A stretch of DNA of 64,000 nucleotides from Blattamonas nauphoetae (Eukaryota > Preaxostyla > Oxymonadida): contig JARBJD010000086.1 of the NCBI GenBank assembly GCA_033064195.1, positions 186,001-250,000 of the forward strand, read 5' to 3'. Positions 32,201 through 41,363 of this stretch are shown here, one piece after another. The notes beneath the pieces are model-generated. The model was not told the DNA's origin. It did no database searches and saw only the letters and a program-made list of their open reading frames with translations. Position 1 is the first letter of the stretch. Each line of letters starts with the position of its first letter. A program made the position numbers and the translations under genes.

Positions 32201-33651
32201 CCGCTCCCTGCATCGGTATTATTGGTGGTTTTTGAGTTCTGGAAGAGGATGTTGGAGAAAATGGAATCTGTGGACTTGGAATCCCATCCCGCCGAGATGA
32301 TCGATCCGCCGAGGCAATCTGACGAAGAATTGAGAAAAATAGAGTTGGACAATGTTTGAGATACAACTTCGGCTATTTTTAGACTGCCGGCTTCATGTGC
32401 GCTTGAGCAATCGACGAAGCAGCTTGTCGTGATGGACACGACTGTTTCTGACGTTCCAGTAACGAATATTGCTCCGCCTGAGATTGTATCGGTTGTTGTA
32501 TGACATTCTTGGAACGAACATTGTTCGATGGCGAGTTTTGGAGAAGATGTGGAGTGGATGCAGGAGCTGCGAGAGGTGTCCGATGTGCAGGATTTGAAGG
32601 TGCAGAGGAGGAAAAAATGGGAGGTTGATATGGAAAAAGGGGTTGTGGTTGAATAATGTTGGTTTTGGAAAGATTTTGGGTCTGTTTTGCAGGATGTGAA
32701 TGAGCTGTTCTGGCAGAGGAGAGATCCTGCATTGTTAATGTCTGAGCACACTGTACCATACATATGATTGGTACAGGATGACAGGCACGTCCCCACCACA
32801 CGTTGGGACAAATGGGACTTGATCGAATGTTCCACCGACTCAACGGTGCTTGTACAGTTCTTGAAAGAACTTTGAATAACGAAAGTTGTAACAGAAGCGT
32901 GTAAAGAATGATGTGGCTGGGTTGGTATCTCTGGATGAGAGACAAGTGGTCCAGAACCGAACGGAAAGTGGTTTGATAAGAAATCAAGACAAGAAATACT
33001 GACGAGCGAAGCAGAAGAGCTAGATGATTCAGACATGTCTGTATGAAGAAACATATTCTGTATTTCTGTTCGCTTGGGATGGTCATGGAAATTGACGAGT
33101 GGAGGGAGACTTCCTGAATCCGAGGATGTTAGGCGAGTTTGGATGAGGATAACACTGGATCCCGAGGGAGGGACCGAGTTAGAAATCAAGAATGGGGAGC
33201 AGTAGATGTTGGTTTGGACTTCGGAGTCGGATAAACAGATTGTTGACGAGTCAATTCTGGCGACTCTGGAACTTTCCCAACCACAATTAAAAACTATCGA
33301 ACTGGCTGTGACAGAGCTGTTAAACATGATGAGAAGGGACAGGTTAGATTTTCCGGGTGGTATTGAATTAGTTTCGAGGTTTCGGATCTTAGCATTGTCT
33401 GGTTGATGAACGCAGGACGAATGGACGAGCGTAGAAAATGATCCTTCAAGTGTCAGTGTTGTAGAATTAATCTCGTATTCAGACAGATGATACTGATTTG
33501 GTTCGAGATGTATATTCTGATTAAAATCGAGGTTGTAGGGATTGGGACGGCTCGTCATCCATTCATTGAATGAGACAATTGTACTTTGGGAGGTAGGGAA
33601 AAATGAGGCAGTATAGGATAGGGAGAATATTGAAATTGTGCATAGAAGCAT
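26212..33651 (-). CDS. Giant surface protein: signal peptide, beta-helix, many beta-sandwich units, membrane span, pseudokinase
   Basis: A single 2,479-codon frame from ATG. The N-terminus is hydrophobic (a signal peptide in the first ~17 residues). Residues ~50-600 are Ser/Cys/Asn-rich with short strands, resembling the beta-helix of the paralogue at 11,130. Then come about thirteen beta-sandwich units joined by FxTPxxP linkers, with many Asn-X-Ser/Thr sites. A block of four units occurs twice in tandem (about 31,700-30,450 and 30,440-29,150). A membrane span lies near residues 2,148-2,172 (AAAVGALIVVIIFVI) followed by CCCRHRKKK. The tail (about 2,200-2,475) resembles a protein kinase with RYSAPEQC kept. 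The HRD position reads LMN, the catalytic-loop Asn is Phe and DFG is replaced by GFD, so it should be catalytically dead. Likely a plasma-membrane adhesin or receptor scaffold. Confidence 0.85.
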   Translation of the reverse strand: MLLCTISIFSLSYTASFFPTSQSTIVSFNEWMTSRPNPYNLDFNQNIHLEPNQYHLSEYEINSTTLTLEGSFSTLVHSSCVHQPDNAKIRNLETNSIPPGKSNLSLLIMFNSSVTASSIVFNCGWESSRVARIDSSTICLSDSEVQTNIYCSPFLISNSVPPSGSSVILIQTRLTSSDSGSLPPLVNFHDHPKRTEIQNMFLHTDMSESSSSSASLVSISCLDFLSNHFPFGSGPLVSHPEIPTQPHHSLHASVTTFVIQSSFKNCTSTVESVEHSIKSHLSQRVVGTCLSSCTNHMYGTVCSDINNAGSLLCQNSSFTSCKTDPKSFQNQHYSTTTPFSISTSHFFLLCTFKSCTSDTSRSSCIHSTSSPKLAIEQCSFQECHTTTDTISGGAIFVTGTSETVVSITTSCFVDCSSAHEAGSLKIAEVVSQTLSNSIFLNSSSDCLGGSIISAGWDSKSTDSIFSNILFQNSKTTNNTDAGSGGAVTFSDCTSIALRFLRFANNSAASNLGNDILFANESEPAPIWDIVFCESSSLSPQVTITDFATYNNLDDLLSSSSAEVEIQSSSISEVDDTTALLSITLNRTVTGPVLILVDNSEDSGTSREGAAPTIPRVLAFSIDGEIDSSHAFSFGEAGLLQSPLTSYTVSAISFPPDTPTLISVSCSLDESRTKADLVFTGALIASGQFLVTLNGSRSFSVSFTLDSDGMSTAKTTLLLNGNEEALAENTLYQIESVVSQTVPQSSVNVLESIQFKTPEAARLIEVHVGELTGLKKDSLNLSFSSVLLEKNTEYIVRFNLNGDTEGSQSMSHTIPTDDNGDLLDLKVCFLPSSEEDTSTLWQHDAKYTITSVVAENRTESALISDHSISMPSEPIRVTQTESLGLLGTKKSLAIVVTGQGFPPSLQSLSVRRGDTIALSDSIEMNENNITAHFSTSSSENETTLAFGQEYSLYLFDGSSDFGVCGTISFRVPSPPLITSFWTELSESHQGLYLKVNGSNLSPDTSYIATINDNKVTITISSTTHGSSSEIPVRRGESLMEFGKTYTVTAMTKDDNESEHAFLENSSFSTPDGPEVIAVECNLDDMRTGADVIVKGRSIPNGEYEIVLNTADRFRVNLTLDEEGESSGKVRLRLDGSEGGLKEDEPLKVTEVNAVHDEEMVVGVKGTVEFVTPKVARLEKIDVGELDSVTKSNLTLSFTSSLMEKGKEYKVTLVRVVEPITEEGESGGEDQEPTEERIVISCRTDEQGVLENVTIHLSPSCFGEEGSNEMRFGENYAITSVVGVGRNESVLISEKTISMPSEPIRVTGIDSVALSGPKKSLTIVVTGRGFPLSLSSLSVRRDDTTVSCVSNEMNENNITARFSTSSSENETTLAFGKEYSLYSFNESTDFGVCGSISFRVPSPPLITSFSTTLSSDRTGFILTAAGSNLPQDTPYTVTIGDFSFNFSFSTPTSGSSSFIPVGLESSLLFNTTYHVTSLVREDDKVDYAFIINNSFTTPEGPKLTSIDYSLKPTDGNYINLSLVGEDIPDGPVKLTIQRLDYPTSNVTVEVTINEVLPIKVYKDAFWNYDLGYEVISASCCDISLLFSTDTFITIFRTPPKPIRFTNTSCKLNAQKNMTLSITLEADDTLAADTNLTVSVRRIVNGEPKDPAICLGTITVTSPTKEATLGVLVFEPKQKLLDFETTYEVTSVVMTPDVCAVDDGITFTVPQDEPRALSVTCLYDDEDKLTLNVDGLNFREEGETLSFQLTGVQTRNPGSSIYTPNSYNITIEVTTHTSTFASALVEFAEDDLHLRYSYTYTIKFANFTAFDAHLHTTSLSTPSKHRLGSVSCHSDQKDQDYAIIEFKGKTILNGSYTVVLQKTGSRNITQTLTMTDKNTGQLRVLAYKQKDFEYDSEFKIVDMFNETDIITLPPEEDRTFSIPPAPPRITSATCTFLDAEQTSIQIVFSGEDLPHNKGDDAEINVIPLLDGAIRDDPVQSLYLPIASPSSLQPFAEQIFESWGASFEYGMDYTLSSVKIGEISGFLPSEIVFSVPQEPLRVVSIEIGNETNLVEIKLIGRLFAKGENYTLTLIGNNPDPSEMNKTPSTHTLTVTLTGQSSTNAFGGVSVTKDDSSKLIARYSYTITAISNGILSCSPSDKSFKAPKYTQLEKNNYWTIFVAVAAAVGALIVVIIFVISCCCRHRKKKQRIEQNLAAQNVIISSVIIGSEKYLLISSSGAKKLTSSQLALLNKSKSSTISSAASTKEMLSQVIISTNVTEGEQSGVITGIRLNGVVARNEVMGKETIPEHVKAVKTLSTRLHKESNSFGKRQAQREIASGLVKLVASDIDKKDILMNLNSHFIMFDENESMILKLSGFDQQNWDPESTDNVIPPNEMLRYSAPEQCDENDQTDDSVDPQKVAVFRLGLLLYEMEAEETPLQEMDALTAHRQITAGVRPKLSKVLNDQMRELIEKCLDPDPEYRPTLTTVATELGFIEETRYIG

Positions 33652-33932
33652 TGTGAAAGAGCCAAGTCGAAGAAAAAAGAATTATGGGAGGAGAATTGAC
33701 AACATCAGTTGTTTCTCCCCATGCACCGTTCTCCATTCTGAAATATTTCTCATTTAAAGATTTCTGTATTCTCCACTGAACTAATTCCAAAAAGAATCAG
33801 GGTTAGGCTTAAACCAGTCCATCTTGTGAACGACGAGGTGAAAAACGAGTTAATCACGGCAAACACTGGATGGTGAAAGTGACACACAATTTCATGTCTT
33901 GCTTGGCTCGTCTGGATCCGTCAGAGAGATGA

Positions 33933-36900
33933 CTAGCTTCTCGACTGGGCATTCTGACCTCGATAGAAGTCAAAGGCTCTCATTCTCCGTTTGAGATTGT
34001 CTCGTCGGATGGTGTCGAGCAGAATCCCAATCACAGCAATACCTTTCTCGTAATCATCCAAGAACGACGAACACGACACAGCGAACACGACATCATCAAA
34101 AAGGTTAAATTTCAGCAATTTCATCCGAACAGTATCAGACGAGAAGCTGACAAAGCGATGGAAGAACTCGAAGGCAGCAGACACGACGGTAGGAAAGGGA
34201 GAGCTAAGAAGATGAAGAAAGAGAAGACAAACAACAGAAAACGTGAAAGATGAGCATGCAGAGGGACTGGGAGAAAAGACAAGTGATGAAACCAATTTGT
34301 GAGAACGGGAAATAACAGACTTTTAAACTGTGAAGATCGCACTGAAAACGATAGAGTTATGAGATGTTCGTAGAATTTGGCAATATCATTCACACCGCGT
34401 GGTGGACTTTTGAAAACCAAACGTGCTAGGTAAGGAGCGACGAGAGAGGGGGTGCCAGAGCGAGAGAAGAGCTTTTGGAGGACACCTCGCTGAGCCCCAG
34501 CCAGAGAAGGAAGATGGCAGATGAGTGGCGAGTCGAAGTCGGCAGGAATGCTGAGCCAGTGAAGAGAAACAACCACATTCCCAATCATGGCCAACAACAT
34601 GAGTTCGAGTTCATTCGGATTCGTGTCAAATGGAGCTAGCATCTTGAACACTTTGGCGAGAGACGAACATGCACCGAACGGTGCAACACTTCCACAGAGA
34701 CCCCAGACAGGAAGCATAAAGCCTTCCCAAATCGATTTGTTGGCTCTGATGAGGTGAGGAGAGGATACGAGAATGTCGAGAAGGCGAGGTGGAGGGAAAG
34801 ACGTGTACAGACTGTGATACTCATTAAAATTGATCTCCTGTCTCATGACATCACCAAAGATGTTAAAAAAGCCAGCGAGAGTTTGTTCATTGAAGTGGAG
34901 AGGGATGGACCGAATGAGGAGCGAGTGCAGTCCGACGAGAGGAGTGTTGAGGAACTTCCTCATACTGCAGATCGTCAGATCAGGCGAGCGGCCGAAGAAA
35001 GCGGTTGGATTGTCGCGGAAATATCGCTCGAAAATCAGATCCATCGGGAAGAAGGAGTGTCTGTGTTTGGGGGCGATGGAGGTGTGGTTGAGAAAGGTCG
35101 CGGGATTGATGTATTTGCTGAGCATGTGTGGACTTATTGACAAATCAATTGTGATACGTTCTGTTAGAGCAGAAGGGAAGTCGAATCCATGATGAACAGA
35201 CATCTCTTCGGCGAAGAAGATGTGCTGACGAGAGAGATGGTGTCCTGATTCGAACTGGTTGGACCAAGGACCTGGTTGACCTGCGAGACGATACAACACT
35301 CGATGGTTTTTCTCAAACTTAAAAATGAAGTCTGATTTCCATTGTCTAGCCATTGATGCATCGCGGGAAGAACAAATACGCAGAACATGGAGACAGGCGT
35401 CATTGAATAATGGTGTTTTAGTCAGGTCAGCCACAAGAAAACCATCAAAATCGAAATCCACCACACGCATGCTTTGTCCAGTCGTTCCTTTGGTTTGTGG
35501 ATCAAACCAAGTTCGCCACAAGTTCAAGAGTGCTCGCTGTTCGAATTGTGTTCCATCTCTGAAAGCATTTCGGAGAGTTCGGAACTGGTCGGCACGGGGA
35601 TCAAGAACGGGAAGGAAGTTGATGATTTGTTGGAAGAGATGGAAGCACATTGCGGCGATAGTTTTGTGGGTGTGGTGTAAACCAGCGATGAGAAGTGAAA
35701 GGAAGCTGTGCAGATCATCGATGCATTGCAACGACTGTGTGGTCACGATGACTTTCAAACAGCGAGTGAGCGATAGGACCATCGTTTTGATGTCGGTCTC
35801 GTCGAACATCGATGGACCGAATCGCTCGTCGAGGGAGATCGGGACGTTTGTGGGAAAGAAGAGGATTTCGAGCTCTGTTTCTGGTGTGAACTCCTCGCGG
35901 AGTTTCCACGGGAAGGAATCGAGTTGTGGTTTGGAGAGAAGGGAATGGATCACAATGAGGATCTCAAGAGAATGAAGGATGGAGGCATCTCGCGAGGGGA
36001 GCTGATTCAGGTGAGGTGACTGCGGCGAGGAGTGGATTTGGGTGTCCGAAGAGTAAGAGGAGTGTTTGGTGCCGGAAAAAGAAGAGGAGTGTTGTGAGGG
36101 GAGCTGAGTTTCAGTCGAGAGGCTTGAGATGAAGTGGAGTGAGGAATCACTCCGAAAAGGAAGGGTAGTTTGGAGCACCTCTGACGAAGACTCCACTTGA
36201 CAGCTCTCTTTTGATTGAGGCGGGTTGGCTCTGTTTTGATGCTTCGCTTGGAGTGCTTCGAGTATTCGTCGGAAACAGTGAGATTGGAGGAACGAAAGAT
36301 CAGTCTGAAGAACAATGAATAATGAACGGACAACAAAGACACACCAATGCTGTCACTCCCTTCTCCACCATCTCCATCATCGTCACCCATTCTTCCCAGT
36401 CGAAGTGAAGATTCCTCACGACATCCAAAGAACGCGTTTCCTTCACCTTGTCCACCGCCTTCAGAAGCTGCTCTGACTTCGCAACATCACTTCCACGCAG
36501 AAACGAGTTGGGTGTTGGAACGAAATGGTCTCGATTGGACGGCGAAAGAACAGACAAACAGAAAAGCTGAGCGAGTGGTTCGGTGAGGGAGAAGATAATG
36601 GATGGATTAGTTGTGAAGCAACCGTCATAAAAGTCAAGGAAATATTGGAAATGATCGTGTGGAGATGAATGCGGGAGGATGAGGTCTCCCGAAGCGATGA
36701 AGTGTTCGAGAAGGGCAACCAAGATTCGCGAGCAAACAGCATCGATGCTGTGATCAAGTGGGAGAATCAGTCGCTTCGTTTGGTCTAGAGTTCGGTGGAT
36801 GTCCAAAAAGAACGAGGAGATGGTGGAGAAGTCAGAAGCGAGGGAACCAACATTGGAATGTTGTTCCTGTCTTGTGGACGAGGGATCTGCACATCAAGTG

Positions 36901-37243
36901 AAGAAAGAGGAATAACAAACCGATTAAGATTGTGGAGGACCCGTCAATTCGGATGTTTTCAAAAATCAGGGGTGGGGCAGAGCGATTGTGTTTTCTGAAC
37001 AAAGCTACGCCTATCGCCGCTTCAATAAACCATTCCATCAAGCTCTGCAGGAATTCAATAAAGTAACTGACAACATACAGTCCAAGGAAGTTCGTCCTTC
37101 CCTCTCATAAACTCTTTCGTGAACAACGAAAGAGATTTGCTCTGGATTTTCGAGGAAAGTGCATATTGGTCCGTATTACTTCCGCCACATTCGACAGACC
37201 CAGTCAATCTTGTGTTGAGAGAGATTGAAATATGATCACTCAT
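33933..37243 (-). CDS. Large unrecognised host protein, five exons
   Basis: Predicted 1,057 residues. Exons in coding order: 37,243-37,079, 37,044-36,921, 36,886-36,345, 36,304-34,233 and 34,203-33,933. The introns are 34, 34, 40 and 29 nt. They begin GTATGT, GTTTGT, GTGTGT and GTTTGT and end in CAG or TAG, with phases that agree. The long minus frame at 36,196 opens with a GTG only, so the upstream exons are needed. The protein is Leu/Phe/His-rich and mostly helical, with no motif I know; HIFFAEEMSVHHGFDFP and SFLDDYEKGIAVIGILLDTI are distinctive. The first ATG at 37,243 is the least certain point. It is divergent from the gene at 37,424, with ~180 bases between them that probably serve both promoters. 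A damaged inverted copy of part of it lies at 40,480-41,310. Confidence 0.7.
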
Positions 37244-37423
37244 TTCGGTGGTGGTTGTGGTCAAGATAAAGTCTTGATGAGATGAGAGGAAGAATGTGAG
37301 AGATAGATGATAATACTGGGATAACGGAGAGTGTGTGATTGTTCAACAGCGAATGATGGACACCAAAATATGGTATCCTCTGAATGATTTCGTGATGATT
37401 AAAGTCTTTGGCTCGATCAAACA

Positions 37424-40400
37424 ATGAAGGCCTCCAGACAACAACCAAAGAAATCGATAAATTTAACGTCTCAACTTTGCAAAGATATTTGTTTCGGGGA
37501 ACTAAATCTCCGCCCTATGAAAGAAACTCTGTTGATTGAACGGTTGAAATGTCTCGTTCTCTATTTCACTCATTTTTTTCACCGTACAGCGAACCCAAAC
37601 GAAATTTCAATCTTTTTGAGGCATCTTGGTACTTTTTTCATTGATTCCGGATGGATTATCCTCAGCAATATCACTCCATCATGGTCACCCGCCAAAGAAA
37701 GGACTGCTGAAGACCTCGAATCACTTGGCGAATTTACGGAGAGGTGCCTCGATGCTCTTCTTGACATTTCCATCCAATCAACATCTCGTCGATTGGTTTC
37801 ACAATATTGGCGTGTTCATCTTGGAAGTGAAGAATCGGGGTTAACTCAGACTTTCAAGAATTACATGATACGCTCGATGCTCTTCTTCATCTCTACCGAG
37901 GCAAGCAAGCTATGTGCACCTTCTACGCCGATGTCCTTGCAAACACCTCTCCCAGTGAACATCTATCCTCTTTCCTTAATCCGACACGCACCACTATTTC
38001 TTCTGTTATTCTTGCTCTCAGAAGTTGAAGAAATATCGTCTATGGCGCAATCACTGCTGATACAAGCGACTCACCTGGATGGAGGGTGCTTTAGTCTTCT
38101 CAAAACCTCGTTGTCATCATTGACTCTCCTGGATGATTTGAAATCGAGACGTCAGGAATCTATTTCGTCAGGAAGAGCCTTCATTTCAACATATCCTTAT
38201 TTGGTAGCCTTCATCGATGCTATGTTTCCTCTCATCCAGAGTTGCAAGCGAAACGCAAACGAAAGGACAGCGAGTGAAATCTTGCTCACCTTGCTCAAGA
38301 ACTATCATTTGCCTCTCGAATTGGATCTCCCGATGTATTGCCCATATTTTCTGCCCAATACAGTTCTGGATCAGTTGTTAAGCGATCTTCATCCATCATT
38401 CTTCACACAACTCCTGACAGAATTCGTGAAGATGAACAAACAGACTAAAATCACATTTTCACTCACAGAATCGAACGTTTGCAAACTAATTGATAACATG
38501 GATGTTGTTTCTTCACCGGAACTGGCCACGCTCCTCGTCGCCATCCTCAGCTCAGCCCACAAACTCGATTTTCCGTCCTCACGCTTTGCTGAAATCACCC
38601 ATTCCAATGCACAACCCAAGGAATTGCGGACAGGCCTTGTATTGGCCGAACTCCTTGCTTCTGGCATCGTCAAAGCTGAACGCTTCCCAAACTGCATCTC
38701 GGCCCTTCTGCTGCATCTGATCTCGAGCCCCAACTTAAATTTTCAAAACACGCTCGTTCATGCCATCTATCTGAACATCGAACATCTTTTTAGCTCGCAA
38801 CTGGATGCCAAACGAATCCCTTCGTTGATCCGGACTCTCCTCGATTTCGAGACGCATCTGCCCATCTTCTCTGGCCAATTTCTTGCCGATGTTGCTATAC
38901 AGGTGGAATTATCTCGATATCGTGTTTTCAATATCATTCTTGTGCTCCTCAACTTTCGCGAGGAGGAAACGACCCAAACGAAGAATAAAACACGCAAATC
39001 TTCCTTCTTTGACCAGAATTCGGAAACGGATGATCCCCTTGGCTACTATGAACGGTCTCGATTTGTTGATTTGGACTCTTCACAATATCGACTTCACTTT
39101 GAGACGAACGGAACAGTCTCGGCCATGGAAGGGAGTCCATCTCACAAGCCAATATCATTGTTGGATCTTTACGGTCGACGTTCCCATTTTAGGTCGCCGT
39201 CATCAATCTCGATTCAGCAGAAGTCGCTCCTCCTTGAAATCTCCCAATCACTCCTCTCGCGGATCTCTGAACGTCTCCCACACTTCATGGATCGTACATG
39301 GTGGGAGGGACTGAAACAGCCGAGCGACCCTCTGTCCCGATCGTACTCATCTCTGGATCGTCCTTTCCACACACTCGAATTCCTTGATGAACATGTCTGC
39401 CCCACTGTGATGAACATCGTCACCTCTCTGTCTGTTCTTGCACCTGAACTCCCGATCTCCTGGCTCACTCATGTCATTTCTCCACTTCTGTGGTCGGAAA
39501 GCGAATCTGTCTTCTGGAAAGTTCGGAAGGCGTTCATCTCCCTCTCCAAACTGTCCAACCAATCAGAGTTCCTGTTGAGATTGTCTGTTCATCCATCACA
39601 TGAGCATGTTCCTCTCCCACCATCGCCGCCGGGCCAACAGGGAGTTCACAATCACCCCCCTCCGCCACCTCCACCACTCACGTCTCAGCCAGCTCATCAA
39701 CCAATCGCGGAGAAAGTCTCGTCACCAAGCCCAGCTCTCCTCTGTCGAGATGTTTCGTCTCTTCAAGATGGCAAGACAATCCCGCTCCTCAAAGTGTTTG
39801 TTCAACGAGGACTTCACTTTGAAACAGTCAGTCGCTGGACGACAAATGAGATCCTGAATGGTGTGGATCACGAATCGCGAATGGCCATGCTGACGTATCT
39901 GGTGGAGGAACTCGTCGATCGAAGGACGAAAACACTGTTTGGGATTCCTCAAGTCATTGTCGGCCTCAAATTTTTCGCTCCACAGCTCAGCGATCTCATC
40001 CTGCCCTTCTCTCGCCTGATCAGATTCTCGATTCATGCAGAATCGTCATTTAATGACACCCACCGTCGAGCTGTGCTGCTTAACGAACTCACCGAAATGG
40101 TAGTGTGGATGCTGTCAACACCGATTGAGAGAGAGGCTGACATGAAGACCTTTCGACAAATGGCCTCACTGCTGTCTTCTGCTCTGATCTCGTCGCTCGT
40201 CTCTCTCCCCACTCTCCGTTCGAAGAACACCTCAGTCGCACTTCCTCTGCCAATCAGCAACAATCAAGTTGGCTCTCGTCGTGTGGCTGCCGACAGAGCG
40301 TCGGTGTGGAAGACTTCGCTTTTGGAGGAAGGCCTGTTCGACTTCCTCAGCTTCTTCTTCAACGAGGGGATTGCTCACTGTGTGTCCTTCTTTGGATTCA

Positions 40401-40501
40401 ACTGCACATTCCCAATCAGCCCAGCCATCCCTCTTGATCCCAAACCACCACTCATCTACTTCCGCACAGGCTATCGACATGGACGGAGACGTCGATTCTG
40501 A
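37424..40501 (+). CDS. Large unrecognised helical-repeat-like host protein, probably with a replaced C-terminus
   Basis: 1,025 codons from a good ATG. Mostly Leu/Ser-rich helices in the manner of an ARM/HEAT solenoid (SLLIQATHLDGGCFSLL, the HLISSPNLNFQNTLVHAIYL run). A low-complexity linker with nine near-consecutive prolines lies around 39,650-39,680, and another solenoid-like stretch follows. No catalytic motif, signal or membrane span is seen. The last ~15 residues (GYRHGRRRRF) come from reading into the inverted copy of the neighbouring gene that starts near 40,440-40,480, so the original 3' end seems to be lost. Function unknown; the divergent arrangement with the gene at 33,933-37,243 may mean shared control. 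Confidence 0.65.
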   Translation: MKASRQQPKKSINLTSQLCKDICFGELNLRPMKETLLIERLKCLVLYFTHFFHRTANPNEISIFLRHLGTFFIDSGWIILSNITPSWSPAKERTAEDLESLGEFTERCLDALLDISIQSTSRRLVSQYWRVHLGSEESGLTQTFKNYMIRSMLFFISTEASKLCAPSTPMSLQTPLPVNIYPLSLIRHAPLFLLLFLLSEVEEISSMAQSLLIQATHLDGGCFSLLKTSLSSLTLLDDLKSRRQESISSGRAFISTYPYLVAFIDAMFPLIQSCKRNANERTASEILLTLLKNYHLPLELDLPMYCPYFLPNTVLDQLLSDLHPSFFTQLLTEFVKMNKQTKITFSLTESNVCKLIDNMDVVSSPELATLLVAILSSAHKLDFPSSRFAEITHSNAQPKELRTGLVLAELLASGIVKAERFPNCISALLLHLISSPNLNFQNTLVHAIYLNIEHLFSSQLDAKRIPSLIRTLLDFETHLPIFSGQFLADVAIQVELSRYRVFNIILVLLNFREEETTQTKNKTRKSSFFDQNSETDDPLGYYERSRFVDLDSSQYRLHFETNGTVSAMEGSPSHKPISLLDLYGRRSHFRSPSSISIQQKSLLLEISQSLLSRISERLPHFMDRTWWEGLKQPSDPLSRSYSSLDRPFHTLEFLDEHVCPTVMNIVTSLSVLAPELPISWLTHVISPLLWSESESVFWKVRKAFISLSKLSNQSEFLLRLSVHPSHEHVPLPPSPPGQQGVHNHPPPPPPPLTSQPAHQPIAEKVSSPSPALLCRDVSSLQDGKTIPLLKVFVQRGLHFETVSRWTTNEILNGVDHESRMAMLTYLVEELVDRRTKTLFGIPQVIVGLKFFAPQLSDLILPFSRLIRFSIHAESSFNDTHRRAVLLNELTEMVVWMLSTPIEREADMKTFRQMASLLSSALISSLVSLPTLRSKNTSVALPLPISNNQVGSRRVAADRASVWKTSLLEEGLFDFLSFFFNEGIAHCVSFFGFNCTFPISPAIPLDPKPPLIYFRTGYRHGRRRRF

Positions 40502-41310
40502 TCTTCTTGCCGCGGACCTGACTGACACACCATTCTTCGATGATGCCTGTCTCCACGTTTTGCATGTTTATTCTTCCCGCGATGTTTCAATGACCACAAA
40601 ATGGAAATCAGACTTCCTTCTTCAGTTTGAGAAGTAGCATCGAGTGATGGATCGTCTCGCAGACAAACCTGGTCCATGGACCAACCAGAAGAAACCCAGA
40701 CTCACTCTCAGACGTCCACACATCTTCTTCGCCGAAAAGTTGTCTGTTCTTCATGGTTGTTATTTCCCGTTCTCACAATCAACTTTCTTCATTTGTCTTT
40801 TCTCCCAGTCCATCTGCATGCTCATCTTCTCAAGTTTCTCTTGTCTGTCTTCTCTTTCTTCATCTTCTTAGCTCTCACTATCCTACCTTCGTGTTCCTAA
40901 ACCTTCGACTTCTTCCATCGCCTTGTTCGCGTCGCTTCCTGTTTCGTTCGGTTGACTTTGACGCGTCTTGGCCTTTTCGATGATGTTGTATTCGTTGTGT
41001 CGTGTTCATTGTTCTTGGATGACTACGAGAAAGGAATTGTGGTGATTGGGATTCTCCTCGACACCATCCGACGAGACCATCTCAAACGGAGAATGAGAGC
41101 CTTTGACTTCTATCGAGGTCAGAATGCCCATTCGAGAAGCTAGTCATCTCTCTGACGGATCCAGATGAGCCAAGCAAGACATGAAATTGTGTGTCACTTT
41201 CACCATCAAGTGTTTGCCGTGATTTGCTCTTTTTTCCCCTCGTCGTTCTCAAGATGGACTATTTTAAGCCTTACACTGATTTTTGTAATTATTGAAGTGG
41301 AGAATGTAGA
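40480..41310 (+). pseudogene. Decayed inverted copy of the gene at 33,933-37,243
   Basis: Plus-strand pieces match the minus-strand gene in order. TPFFDDACLHVLHVYSSRD matches TPLFNDACLHVLRICSSRD, HIFFAEKLSVLHG matches HIFFAEEMSVHHG, and LFDDVVFVVSCSLFLDDYEK matches LFDDVVFAVSCSSFLDDYEK. The last intron is also recognisable (about 40,840-40,870). About 1 kb of the middle is deleted, a TAG follows FEK, and frames shift. The match goes past the stop codon into the 3' flank, to about 41,310 (against about 33,750). It is an inverted segmental duplicate, not a processed copy, because intron and flank are included. Confidence 0.75.
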
Positions 41311-41363
41311 AATTGTACGGTGTTCCTGCACTTGGCGGGCCACAGTATTGATCGTCCCATATA

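Noticed and set aside
36196-36196. Start of the minus-strand gene at 36,196
   Set aside because: The codon is GTG, and upstream exons with matched splice phases extend the protein to an ATG at 37,243.
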